A stretch of DNA of 18,805 nt, taken from contig DTVC01000049.1 in the NCBI GenBank assembly GCA_012963775.1, positions 1 to 18,805 of the forward strand, in the 5' to 3' direction. Under the pieces are notes generated by a model. The model searched no databases and was not told the DNA's origin. It saw only the letters and a list, made by a program, of their open reading frames with translations. Numbering within the stretch: the first letter of the stretch is position 1; each line of letters starts with the position of its first letter. Below are positions 8,663 through 16,424 of this stretch, piece by piece. The position numbers and the translations under genes were made by a program. This DNA is from Candidatus Pelagibacter sp. (GTDB taxonomy: Bacteria; Pseudomonadota; Alphaproteobacteria; Pelagibacterales; Pelagibacteraceae).

Positions 8663-9225
8663 ATAAATTTACCAAAAATTATCTTCGATATTCCATAATT
8701 TTCTGTTCTCAAGATTTTAAATTTACTATCAAAACTATCATTTGATCTTTTATGCCTATGCAAAATTATAATTCCTTCTTCGATTAAAATGTTCATTTCA
8801 TTAATCTCATTTAAAAGTAAACTTATATTTTTTTCTTTATAGGTCGGGTCTAAAAAAATTAAATTGAATTTATTTTCTCCAATTTTTTTAATTTTTTTTA
8901 AATCAAATACATTTTCTGAAAATAACTTTACTTTCTTTTCACAATTAAATTTATTGATATTTTTTGTCAAAATTTTTATTGAAGGTTTATGCTGCTCAAT
9001 AAAATAAACCTTTGAAGCTCCTCTAGATATACATTCTAATCCAAAAGATCCTGTTCCTGAGAAAATGTCTAGAACAATAGATTTTTTTATGGAAATTCTC
9101 TCATTTTTGGAATGCTCAAGAATATTAAAAATAGACTCTTTGGTTAAATCTTTTAAAGGTCTTGTTTTTTTATCTAGAGGTTCATATATTTTTCTACCTT
9201 TATAATCACCAGCAACAATTCTCAT
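8659..9225 (-). CDS. rsmD: 16S rRNA (guanine-966-N2)-methyltransferase RsmD
   Basis: SAM-dependent methyltransferase of the small ribosomal subunit. The 188-residue length is normal. The N-terminus MRIVAGDYKGRKI is typical, followed by TRPLKDLTKESIFNIL (family: TRPTxDRVRExLFNxL), motif I VLDIFSGTGSFGLE at residues 51-64, the acidic motif II Glu77, and motif IV as LDPTYKE. The catalytic motif is normally (D/N)PPY; here the third position is Thr (DPTY, residues 126-129). The start overlaps the purD stop as ATGA, so the pair is likely translationally coupled. The gene ends tail to tail with pgi, with overlapping stop codons and no terminator. Confidence 0.93.
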   Translation of the reverse strand: MRIVAGDYKGRKIYEPLDKKTRPLKDLTKESIFNILEHSKNERISIKKSIVLDIFSGTGSFGLECISRGASKVYFIEQHKPSIKILTKNINKFNCEKKVKLFSENVFDLKKIKKIGENKFNLIFLDPTYKEKNISLLLNEINEMNILIEEGIIILHRHKRSNDSFDSKFKILRTENYGISKIIFGKFI

Positions 9226-10487
9226 TTATCTATGACTTTAAATCCAATATCTTTCCTGAAAAAACTATTAGACCAATTTAAATTATTAATTAATTTTAAA
9301 ACTTTATCTCTTGATTCTTTATAGTTTGAAGAAATAGAAACAAAATTTAGTACTCTTCCTCCATTAGAAAAAATCTCACCATTATTTTTTTTTGTTCCTG
9401 CATGAAAAATAAAATTATTTTTATCTAAATTTAGTTTTTTTAAATTATCTATTTTGATATTACTTTTAAACTTTCCTGGATATCCTTTAGAACATACTAC
9501 AACGCATAAGCTTTTTTGATCTTTCCACTTAATTTCTATTTTATCTAATGTCTCATCACAACACGAATTAAGAATTTTAAGAAAATCTGTTTCTAACAAT
9601 GGCAATATAGTTTGACATTCCGGGTCACCCATTCTTACATTATATTCAATAAGATAAGGTTCATTATCTTTAATCATTAAACCTGCATATAAAAAACCTT
9701 TGTAATTTTCTCCTAAATCTTTAACTGCTTTTAAAGTAGGTATAATAATTTTATCAATTATTTTTTTTTCTAAATCATTATTAATTAATGCTGAGGGCGA
9801 ATAAGCACCCATGCCACCTGTATTCTTTCCTTTATCTCCTTCGAATGCTCTTTTATGATCCTGGGCTGTTTGAAAGTTTTGAAAGTTTTTTCCATCACAT
9901 ATTACGAAAAAACTCATTTCATCACCTTTTAAAAATTCCTCAATTAAAACATTTTTTGCTTCACCAAATTTTCCATCAAATATTTCTTTTACAGCTTCAT
10001 TTGCAGAATATGAATTTTCACATATGTAAACTCCCTTACCTGATGCTAATCCATCTGCCTTAACTACAATTGGAAAATTGCTAGATTTTATAAAATTGAT
10101 TGTATCTTTAGTATTTTCGAAAATACCAAAATTTGCTGTAGGAATATTATATTTTTTACAAATTTTTTTTGTAAAAATTTTTGATCCTTCAAGTTGAGAA
10201 GGAATTTTTTTTGGACCAAAAACTTTAATTTTTTCTTTTTCTAAGAAATCTACTATTCCATTAACCAAAGGTTTTTCTGGACCAACTATAACTAAATCAA
10301 CTTTTGATTTTATTAAAAAATTCTTTATTTTATCAAAATTATCTAAATCGATTTCAATATTTTCAGCTATTTCACTTGTCCCAGCATTGCCGGGTATACA
10401 ATAAATTTTACTTATTTGTGGAGACTCGGATATTTTTTTACAGATTGCATGTTCTCTCCCACCACTTCCTATAATACTTATAATCAT
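9222..10487 (-). CDS. purD: Phosphoribosylamine-glycine ligase (GAR synthetase) PurD
   Basis: Second step of de novo purine synthesis: ATP-dependent joining of glycine to 5-phosphoribosylamine. The 421-residue protein is full length, with the N-terminal GSGGREHAI (7-15) and PGNAGTSEI (32-40). The ATP-grasp domain has KADGLASGKG (143-152) and NTGGMGAYSP (222-231), and the metal/ATP loop is EYNVRMGDPE (281-290), where EFNVRFGDPE is usual. An AAGGAT ribosome binding site precedes the ATG. Only 21 bp separate it from the divergently transcribed DUF2093 gene, so at least one promoter must lie inside the opposite gene; I found no convincing -35/-10 pair. rsmD follows with an ATGA overlap. Confidence 0.98.
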   Translation of the reverse strand: MIISIIGSGGREHAICKKISESPQISKIYCIPGNAGTSEIAENIEIDLDNFDKIKNFLIKSKVDLVIVGPEKPLVNGIVDFLEKEKIKVFGPKKIPSQLEGSKIFTKKICKKYNIPTANFGIFENTKDTINFIKSSNFPIVVKADGLASGKGVYICENSYSANEAVKEIFDGKFGEAKNVLIEEFLKGDEMSFFVICDGKNFQNFQTAQDHKRAFEGDKGKNTGGMGAYSPSALINNDLEKKIIDKIIIPTLKAVKDLGENYKGFLYAGLMIKDNEPYLIEYNVRMGDPECQTILPLLETDFLKILNSCCDETLDKIEIKWKDQKSLCVVVCSKGYPGKFKSNIKIDNLKKLNLDKNNFIFHAGTKKNNGEIFSNGGRVLNFVSISSNYKESRDKVLKLINNLNWSNSFFRKDIGFKVIDK

Positions 10488-10508
10488 ATATAAGTATCCT
10501 TCTATCCA

Positions 10509-10709
10509 ATGAAAAATAAATTAGCCACAATAAAATATCTGCCAAATAATTTTGAAATAATAGAAGATGGAGATCATGTAATTTGTGCGGTATCAGGAAA
10601 GAAAATTTATTTAGATAAACTTACCTATTGGAATGTAGAATTACAAGAAGCCTACTTTTCTTATGTAGAAGCAGATAGAAAGAGAGAAGAATTAATCAAA
10701 AAAAATTAA
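10509..10709 (+). CDS. DUF2093 family protein, function unknown
   Basis: A 66-residue soluble protein matching the pattern I recall for the alphaproteobacterial DUF2093 family: IKYLPNNFEIIEDGDHVICAVSGKKI, then LDKLTYWNVELQEAYFSYVEA. The Asp-His-Val-x-Cys-Ala-Val-x-Gly core (residues about 22-31), the YW pair and the QEAY stretch are the conserved features. It contains one cysteine and no signal peptide or membrane helix. Function is unknown; in other alphaproteobacteria it is often found near purD, xseA or lipid A genes, consistent with its place here between purD and the lpxL-like gene. It starts 21 bp from purD and ends 1 bp before the opposing lpxL stop codon. Confidence 0.85.
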   Translation: MKNKLATIKYLPNNFEIIEDGDHVICAVSGKKIYLDKLTYWNVELQEAYFSYVEADRKREELIKKN

Positions 10710-10710
10710 A

Positions 10711-11586
10711 TTATTTCCAACGATTATGAGTCCAAATCCATTGAGTTGGGTTTTTGATAATCATTTTTTCAATATTTTGATTAATTGTTAAAGAATTATT
10801 TTTTAAGTCTTCTTCATGAACTCCAGTTTTTGTTATTTCGTATGGTTTATGAATCACCATTTCAAAATTAATTCCGTTTTTTCTTTCAATATATATTGGG
10901 ACTAGTTTGCAATTGTATTTCAGAGCTATTTGTGCTGGAATAGTGGTAGTATGTGCCTCTTTATTGAAAAAAGATATTCTTGGTCCTTCGCTAACACGTT
11001 GATCTACCATTATAGCAATACTATACCCATCTTTGATTTTTTTTATTATTTCCCTAGAACCAGCTACACCTTTTGGAATTTGTATAGGACAAATATATTT
11101 CATTCTTAAATATTCCATGAATGGATTTAAAAAAAAATTATTTAAAGGTCTATAAATTGCAGCAAGTTTAATCCCAAATTTATCTAGTTCCATTGCCATA
11201 AGTTCAAAATTTGCAAAGTGACCAGAAAAAAAAACTACCGGTTTATTTGATTCTTTTATTTGATCTAAATATTCAATTCCTGTGATTTTCATGTGATCAA
11301 ATCCAGTTTTGTTTAATTTGAAATTTTTTAAGAAAATATATTCAGCAAAAGTTCTTCCAATATTTGACCACATTTTATTTATGGTCTCTTCCTCTTTTTT
11401 TTTATCAATATCACCTAATCCAATTTTAATATTTTGTTTAATTATATCTTTTGATCTAAAAAAAGGACCAATAATTTTTCCCAGAATACTTCCAAGGTTA
11501 GATGCATTTTTAAGTCCTATTATTTTAAAAATACAAAATAAAGAAATTATACTTATAAACTCAAAAAAATATTTTATAATTTTCAT
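10711..11586 (-). CDS. lpxL: Lipid A biosynthesis lauroyl-type acyltransferase (LpxL/HtrB family)
   Basis: Inner-membrane-associated enzyme that adds a secondary acyl chain to the Kdo-lipid A precursor. The 291-residue protein has an N-terminal hydrophobic anchor (about 5-22), the catalytic HX4E motif as His123 and Glu128 in FFSGHFANFELM, YRPLNN at 145-150, and DQRVSEGPRISFFNKEA at 195-211, all family signatures. It is the last gene of the ubiA-msbA-waaA-lpxK-lpxL run and overlaps lpxK by 4 bp (ATGA). The acyl-chain specificity (LpxL, LpxM or LpxP type) cannot be read from sequence. No terminator lies between its stop and the converging DUF2093 gene. Confidence 0.92.
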   Translation of the reverse strand: MKIIKYFFEFISIISLFCIFKIIGLKNASNLGSILGKIIGPFFRSKDIIKQNIKIGLGDIDKKKEEETINKMWSNIGRTFAEYIFLKNFKLNKTGFDHMKITGIEYLDQIKESNKPVVFFSGHFANFELMAMELDKFGIKLAAIYRPLNNFFLNPFMEYLRMKYICPIQIPKGVAGSREIIKKIKDGYSIAIMVDQRVSEGPRISFFNKEAHTTTIPAQIALKYNCKLVPIYIERKNGINFEMVIHKPYEITKTGVHEEDLKNNSLTINQNIEKMIIKNPTQWIWTHNRWK

Positions 11587-12512
11587 ATATTTTTTTTTAT
11601 TAATTCTATAAAATTATCTTTATTTTTTATCTCCAGTTCAATTTTCAAATATTGAAAATGTGTTTTAAAATTATCATGGATTCTAAAATAATCTTTTTCT
11701 GTAGTTAATAGAATTTGATTCTTTTCACTATTAATTTTTTTTATTAGCATTTCCAAGTCAGACACAGTAAAGTGGCAGTGATCTGGGAAAGAGTTTGTGC
11801 CTATTAAATTCAAATTATTTTCTTTTAATAAATCAAAAAAATTTGATGGATTTCCTATTCCAGAGAAAGCATATATTTGTTTATCTTTAAATCTATTAAT
11901 ATCTACGGGTTTATATTTTGAGTAGAATATTTTAACATTCTTGTTTTTATTATATATTTGATCTTCAATTTTAATATTTCTTTCACCATTTATAACAATG
12001 CAATCAGATCTATTTACAGCTGTAATTCTTTCTCTCAACGGTCCAGATGGTATTACGAGTCCATTTCCAATCCATTGCTTTTGATTAAAGCAAACAACTG
12101 AAAAATTTTTTTTAATAGTATAATCTTGAAATCCATCATCAAGAATTGCAATATCGTTTTTATTTTTTATTAGAGATTCTATTGCTTCTTTTCTGCTTTT
12201 GGAAACGAATGTTGTTCCTACTTTTTTTAGCATTGTTATTTCATCCTTAAGATAATCGTAGTATTTTTTAACAAATGCAGGATTTTTTCCTAGAGATTTA
12301 GTGATCTTAAAAATTTCTGATGCTAAAGGCGTTTTTCCAGTGCCACCCACATAAATATTTCCCACGCAAATAATCGGTATTGGAAATTTTTTGGATATTT
12401 TATATTTATTTATAAAAGAAAATAACAAAAATAATATTGAAATTGGAAAAAATAAAATAGCCCAAAAGGAAAATCTGGAACTATCCCAAAATTTTGGTTT
12501 TTTCAATTTCAT
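11583..12512 (-). CDS. lpxK: Tetraacyldisaccharide 4'-kinase LpxK
   Basis: Phosphorylates the 4' position of the lipid A disaccharide at the cytoplasmic face of the inner membrane. The 309-residue protein has an N-terminal membrane anchor (about 17-34) and the P-loop GNIYVGGTGKT (51-61). The DE pair at 90-91 corresponds to the GDE catalytic-aspartate region. DDGFQ lies at 125-129, and FPDH at 242-245 carries the His known as a catalytic-site residue in the family. The SRGYG segment that normally follows the P-loop is replaced by FVKKYYDY, an unusual change. It starts directly after the waaA stop (TAAATG on the minus strand) and overlaps the lpxL-like gene by 4 bp. Confidence 0.95.
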   Translation of the reverse strand: MKLKKPKFWDSSRFSFWAILFFPISILFLLFSFINKYKISKKFPIPIICVGNIYVGGTGKTPLASEIFKITKSLGKNPAFVKKYYDYLKDEITMLKKVGTTFVSKSRKEAIESLIKNKNDIAILDDGFQDYTIKKNFSVVCFNQKQWIGNGLVIPSGPLRERITAVNRSDCIVINGERNIKIEDQIYNKNKNVKIFYSKYKPVDINRFKDKQIYAFSGIGNPSNFFDLLKENNLNLIGTNSFPDHCHFTVSDLEMLIKKINSEKNQILLTTEKDYFRIHDNFKTHFQYLKIELEIKNKDNFIELIKKNI

Positions 12513-13760
12513 TTAAAAATATTTGCTAATCTCCTTTTGATTTTCAACCAATACTTCATTTCCGATAGAATTTATCTTTTTTACAATTTGTTTTGAATTG
12601 AATTTATTATTTAAATTTTTGTTAATAATATTTTTTGCTTGTCTAAGAGTTCTAATTTTTGAAGAAATTTTAATTTTGTTTAACAAATCATATACTTCTA
12701 AAAAGTTATCAATATAAGGACCATGAATAATTTTACATCCTAGTCTTGCTGCTTCTAAAGGATTTTGGCCGCCATGTCTAATCAAGGAACCTCCTAGAAA
12801 TACAATATTACAAATTTTTTGGAATGATTTTGTTTCTCCATAGGTATCCACTAAATAAATGTCAGTATTTTCTTTAATTTTTTGATTAGAGCTATGCAGG
12901 TGCACTTTTAATCCAATTTTTTCTATATCTTCCTTAATCTCTGAAGATCTGTGAATATGTCTAGGAATAATTATAGTAATTCCATTTATATAATTTTTTT
13001 TTAAATCATTATGTATTTTTGCACAAAAAATTTCCTCATAATTATGAGTGCTTATTGCTCCAAATAATATTTTTTTTAATTTAAAAAAATTTTTTTGGTT
13101 TTTATTTAACTTATTAGTTATTTTTAAACCTGTTTCCGAAAATTTTAAATTTCCTAATTTTTTGATGTTTCTAGCGCCTAGTTTTTTAAGATAATTTTTT
13201 GTTTCATTGTTTTGAGATAAACAAATGTCAAATTTATTAAATAATAACCTTGAAAATATAGATATTTTTTTCCATCTATTAAATGATTTTTTAGTTATTC
13301 TTGCATTTAGTAATATTAGAGGGATGTTTCTTTTTTTTAAATTAAATATCATATTTGGCCAGATTTCAGACTCAACAAAAATAGCTACCGATGGCTTCCA
13401 CTGACTTAAAAATTTATTAGTAATGAAATTTACATCAATTGGAAAAAACTGATGAATAGTTTTTTTAAATTTAAATTTATTAAATACTTTTGCTGAACTT
13501 AATGTACTTGAAGTCAAGAGTATTTTCTTTATACCTCTTTTTTTTTCTAATTTTTCAATTAATGGAATTATGCTTAGTATTTCTCCTACACTTGAGCAAT
13601 GAAACCAAATCAACTTTGCGACATTTGGTTTATCACTAAATATTCCAATTTTTTCTAAAAATCTTTTAGGATGTTCTTTATTATTTAAAATTCTATAAAT
13701 TATTATTAAAGGCGAAATTAATAATATTGAATTAATTAATATTCTATATAAAAACAACAT
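12513..13760 (-). CDS. waaA: Kdo transferase WaaA (3-deoxy-D-manno-octulosonic acid transferase)
   Basis: Glycosyltransferase (GT30 family) that adds Kdo from CMP-Kdo to lipid IVA at the inner membrane. The 415-residue length is normal. It has an N-terminal membrane anchor (about 4-24), HCSSVGE at 54-60 with the conserved catalytic Glu60, ESEIWPN at 130-136, LGNLKF near 202-207, IPRHIHR near 265-271, and the C-terminal GGSL...HGGQNPLE (323-336), which binds the donor. Whether it adds one or two Kdo residues is not visible. It overlaps msbA by one base (TAATG) and abuts lpxK. Coding A/T bias is extreme, with many Lys, Asn and Ile codons. Confidence 0.95.
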   Translation of the reverse strand: MLFLYRILINSILLISPLIIIYRILNNKEHPKRFLEKIGIFSDKPNVAKLIWFHCSSVGEILSIIPLIEKLEKKRGIKKILLTSSTLSSAKVFNKFKFKKTIHQFFPIDVNFITNKFLSQWKPSVAIFVESEIWPNMIFNLKKRNIPLILLNARITKKSFNRWKKISIFSRLLFNKFDICLSQNNETKNYLKKLGARNIKKLGNLKFSETGLKITNKLNKNQKNFFKLKKILFGAISTHNYEEIFCAKIHNDLKKNYINGITIIIPRHIHRSSEIKEDIEKIGLKVHLHSSNQKIKENTDIYLVDTYGETKSFQKICNIVFLGGSLIRHGGQNPLEAARLGCKIIHGPYIDNFLEVYDLLNKIKISSKIRTLRQAKNIINKNLNNKFNSKQIVKKINSIGNEVLVENQKEISKYF

Positions 13761-15499
13761 TAATCTTTTCTTAATTGTTTTTCGTAAAAATTTTTGTAAA
13801 TTTCTGATGATTTTATTAATTCTTGATGATTGCCTTCAGCTGCTATTTTTCCATCATCAACAACATAAATTTTATTTGAATTCATAATTGTAGATAGTCT
13901 ATGAGCAATTACTAATGTAGTTCTATTCTTTGTTAAAAATTTGATAGCTTCTTGAATTTTACTTTCGGTCTCTGCATCCAAAGAAGATGTTGCTTCGTCT
14001 AGAAGTATTATCTTGCTTTTTTTTAACATTGCTCTTGCAATAGATAATCTTTGTTTTTCTCCTCCTGATAGCCTTATTCCATTTTCTCCTATAATTGTAT
14101 CAAATTTATTTGGTAATTTATTTATAAATTCATCACAAAATGAAAGTTTTGCTGCTTCAAAAATTTCATCTTCAGAAGCATCTAGTTTTGCATAAGCAAT
14201 ATTATTTTTAATTGTATCATCAAATAAAGTTGTATCCTGATTAACTAAAGATATGTTTGATCTTAATGAGAAAATTTTACTTTTGTAAATAGATTGGTCA
14301 TCAATTAAAATATCTCCAGAATTACTATCATAAAATCTTGGTATTAAATTTAAAATTGTAGATTTTCCCGCTCCACTATGACCTACAACTGATGTCATTT
14401 CACCTCCACTAATGGTTAAATCAATTGATTTAAGAACATCTCTTTCATCATCATTATATTTGAATCTAACTTTATTGAATCTTATTTCTCCTTTTTTTAT
14501 TTCTAAATTATTTGGCTTTTCTGTTTCTATTATTTGGTTTTTCATATCTATAATTGGCAAAATTCTTTTAGCCGCCGCTAATCCTTGGTTTATTCCCATG
14601 TTTAATGTGGCTAATGATCTTACTGGTTGGTAGGCCAACATCATTGCAGCTAGAAAAGAAAAAAAGCTATTGATATCTAATTCATTTTTTAAAATCAGCT
14701 TTCCAGAATAGAAAATTAGACCAGCAATCATAAATCCAGTTAATATCTCCATTATTGGTGAAGCTCTAACCAAAACCGTTTGAATTTTAATTACTTTTTC
14801 TTTAAGATTATTAATAAATTTTTCAGTTCTTGAAAATTCGAAGTTTTCCTTCTGGAAAATTTTAATTATTTTGTGATTTTTAAAAATCTCCAATAAATAC
14901 GAAGTTAATTCTCCTGCTCTATCTGCTGCTTCAGTAGTAACTTTTCCCATTCTTTTACCAAGTGACCGAGCCGCAAAAGAAGCTAATGGAATCATTATTA
15001 TAGCAAATAAAGCTAATCTCCAATTTTGATAAAACATAACTCCCAATAAACCAATTAAAGTAAACGTATCTTTGGTTAAATTAAGTATTACTGTGCTAAC
15101 TAAATTAGTGATCATGCCCACATCAAAAGTTAAATGAGATATAAATTTTCCTGAATGTTTATTATCAACTATTTGACTGTCAGCTTCAATAATTGATTTC
15201 ATAACTTGGAATTGAAGTATTTTTGTTATTTCTTGACCTACTCTAATAAGAATTGTTTTTGCAAAATAAAGAGAAACACCTTTGGTAGAAAAAGCTAAGA
15301 TTATTATTAATGGAATAACCAAAGTTAATGTTTGATCTTTATCAATAAAAATTTTTTTAATTGCCGGGTCAAGCAACCATGCAATTGAAGCAGTGCTTCC
15401 AGCCACCAACACAGAAAAAAATACTGATAATAAAATTTTTGGTAAAAATTGTTTTGTATAATTGTTGTATAATCTTTTTATGATATCTATATTTCTCAT
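13760..15499 (-). CDS. msbA: ABC transporter, lipid A flippase (MsbA-type)
   Basis: Fused permease-ATPase half transporter, 579 residues, the length of MsbA. The N-terminal half holds about six membrane segments (near 22-43, 57-82, 130-160, 162-178, 247-270, 278-298). The C-terminal ATPase shows Walker A GHSGAGKST (373-381), Q-loop Gln421, signature LSGGE (477-481), Walker B IILLDE (497-502) and H-loop His533. MsbA identity is inferred from its position just upstream of waaA and lpxK; sequence alone gives only the lipid/multidrug exporter group. The predicted role is flipping core-lipid A across the inner membrane. It overlaps ubiA by 4 bp and waaA by 1 bp, so it is almost certainly co-transcribed with them. 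Confidence 0.93.
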   Translation of the reverse strand: MRNIDIIKRLYNNYTKQFLPKILLSVFFSVLVAGSTASIAWLLDPAIKKIFIDKDQTLTLVIPLIIILAFSTKGVSLYFAKTILIRVGQEITKILQFQVMKSIIEADSQIVDNKHSGKFISHLTFDVGMITNLVSTVILNLTKDTFTLIGLLGVMFYQNWRLALFAIIMIPLASFAARSLGKRMGKVTTEAADRAGELTSYLLEIFKNHKIIKIFQKENFEFSRTEKFINNLKEKVIKIQTVLVRASPIMEILTGFMIAGLIFYSGKLILKNELDINSFFSFLAAMMLAYQPVRSLATLNMGINQGLAAAKRILPIIDMKNQIIETEKPNNLEIKKGEIRFNKVRFKYNDDERDVLKSIDLTISGGEMTSVVGHSGAGKSTILNLIPRFYDSNSGDILIDDQSIYKSKIFSLRSNISLVNQDTTLFDDTIKNNIAYAKLDASEDEIFEAAKLSFCDEFINKLPNKFDTIIGENGIRLSGGEKQRLSIARAMLKKSKIILLDEATSSLDAETESKIQEAIKFLTKNRTTLVIAHRLSTIMNSNKIYVVDDGKIAAEGNHQELIKSSEIYKNFYEKQLRKD

Positions 15500-16365
15500 A
15501 AGGTTAATTTACCTACTAATAAATTTAAAAAAATTATTAAACCTAATAAGTTATTAGACTTAAATATTTTTAAACATAAGTTTGGATTTTTTGCATTTAA
15601 TTTAATTAATTGGAAAAAAAACAAATGAACAAATGGAAAAATTAGAAACAAAAAATAAATATAATTAAAATTCATTAACAACCCTATATAGATAAGCGAT
15701 AAAAAAGTTATTGAATAACATAAAAATAAAATTTTTTTTGGATTGTTTTTAAATTTTATAGAGGTTGATTTAACTCCAATAATTTCGTCATCTTTAATAT
15801 CTTGGTATCCGTATATCGTGTCATATCCGAGTGTCCAAAATATGGCTCCAAAATAAAAAACTAATGGTATCAAACTTATGCTTTCATTAATTGATGCCCA
15901 GCCTAGGATTAAGCCATAGTTGAATGTTATTCCTAAAAATAATTGGGGCCAATATGTAAATCTCTTCATTAATGGATAAGCGAAAGCCAAAGGCAAGGAT
16001 GCAATTGCTAGAATTATTGTAAGTTTATTAAAATTAATTAGAACTAAAAAAGCTAAAGAACATAAAATTATCACATAAACTCTTGCTAAAAAAATTGATA
16101 TTTTTCCTGAAGCAATAGGTCTATTTTTTGTTCTTGCAACTTTTTTATCAAAGTTTCTATCAGTTATATCATTAACTATACATCCTGCTGATCTCATTAG
16201 AATTGATCCAGCAAAAAATAAAAATAAATAAAAAATATAAATATTTAAATCATTGTTGAAATCATAAGCAATTGTGAGTCCCCATAAACATGGCCAAAAA
16301 AGTAGCATGTAACCAATTGATTTATTTAATCTTGTCAGTTCAATGAATAAATTTAGATTTTTCAT
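15496..16365 (-). CDS. ubiA: 4-hydroxybenzoate polyprenyltransferase UbiA
   Basis: Integral inner-membrane enzyme that attaches the polyprenyl tail to 4-hydroxybenzoate in ubiquinone synthesis. The 289-residue protein has about eight membrane segments and both Asp-rich motifs of the family: NDITDRNFD at residues 65-73, preceded by the typical MRSAGC and followed by RPIASG, and YDTIYGYQDIKDD at 181-193. It heads the minus-strand cluster and overlaps msbA by 4 bp, so a quinone-synthesis gene appears co-transcribed with LPS assembly genes. The 53-bp gap to the divergent DUF2721 gene must hold its promoter. TTGATT followed by A/T-rich sequence can be seen, but no convincing -10 element. Confidence 0.96.
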   Translation of the reverse strand: MKNLNLFIELTRLNKSIGYMLLFWPCLWGLTIAYDFNNDLNIYIFYLFLFFAGSILMRSAGCIVNDITDRNFDKKVARTKNRPIASGKISIFLARVYVIILCSLAFLVLINFNKLTIILAIASLPLAFAYPLMKRFTYWPQLFLGITFNYGLILGWASINESISLIPLVFYFGAIFWTLGYDTIYGYQDIKDDEIIGVKSTSIKFKNNPKKILFLCYSITFLSLIYIGLLMNFNYIYFLFLIFPFVHLFFFQLIKLNAKNPNLCLKIFKSNNLLGLIIFLNLLVGKLTL

Positions 16366-16395
16366 TATAATTTACTTGTAAATAACAAAGCCTAG

Positions 16396-16424
16396 ATTCA
16401 TAATCAAATTGATTCGATATGAAT
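16396..16424. repeat. Inverted repeats spanning the ubiA/DUF2721 divergent region and the DUF2721 start codon
   Basis: An outer inverted repeat ATTCATA (16396-16402) / TATGAAT (16418-16424) with a 15-bp spacer includes the ATG of the DUF2721 gene in its right arm. Overlapping it is AATCAA-A-TTGATT (16402-16414), a perfect 6-bp-arm palindrome with a different centre. It could be an operator or a weak mRNA hairpin; in A/T-rich DNA chance is also possible. Confidence 0.4.

Noticed and set aside
9788..10063. A 91-codon plus-strand open frame within purD
   Set aside because: The translation is His/Leu/Phe-rich with no family pattern and is antisense to a canonical purD.
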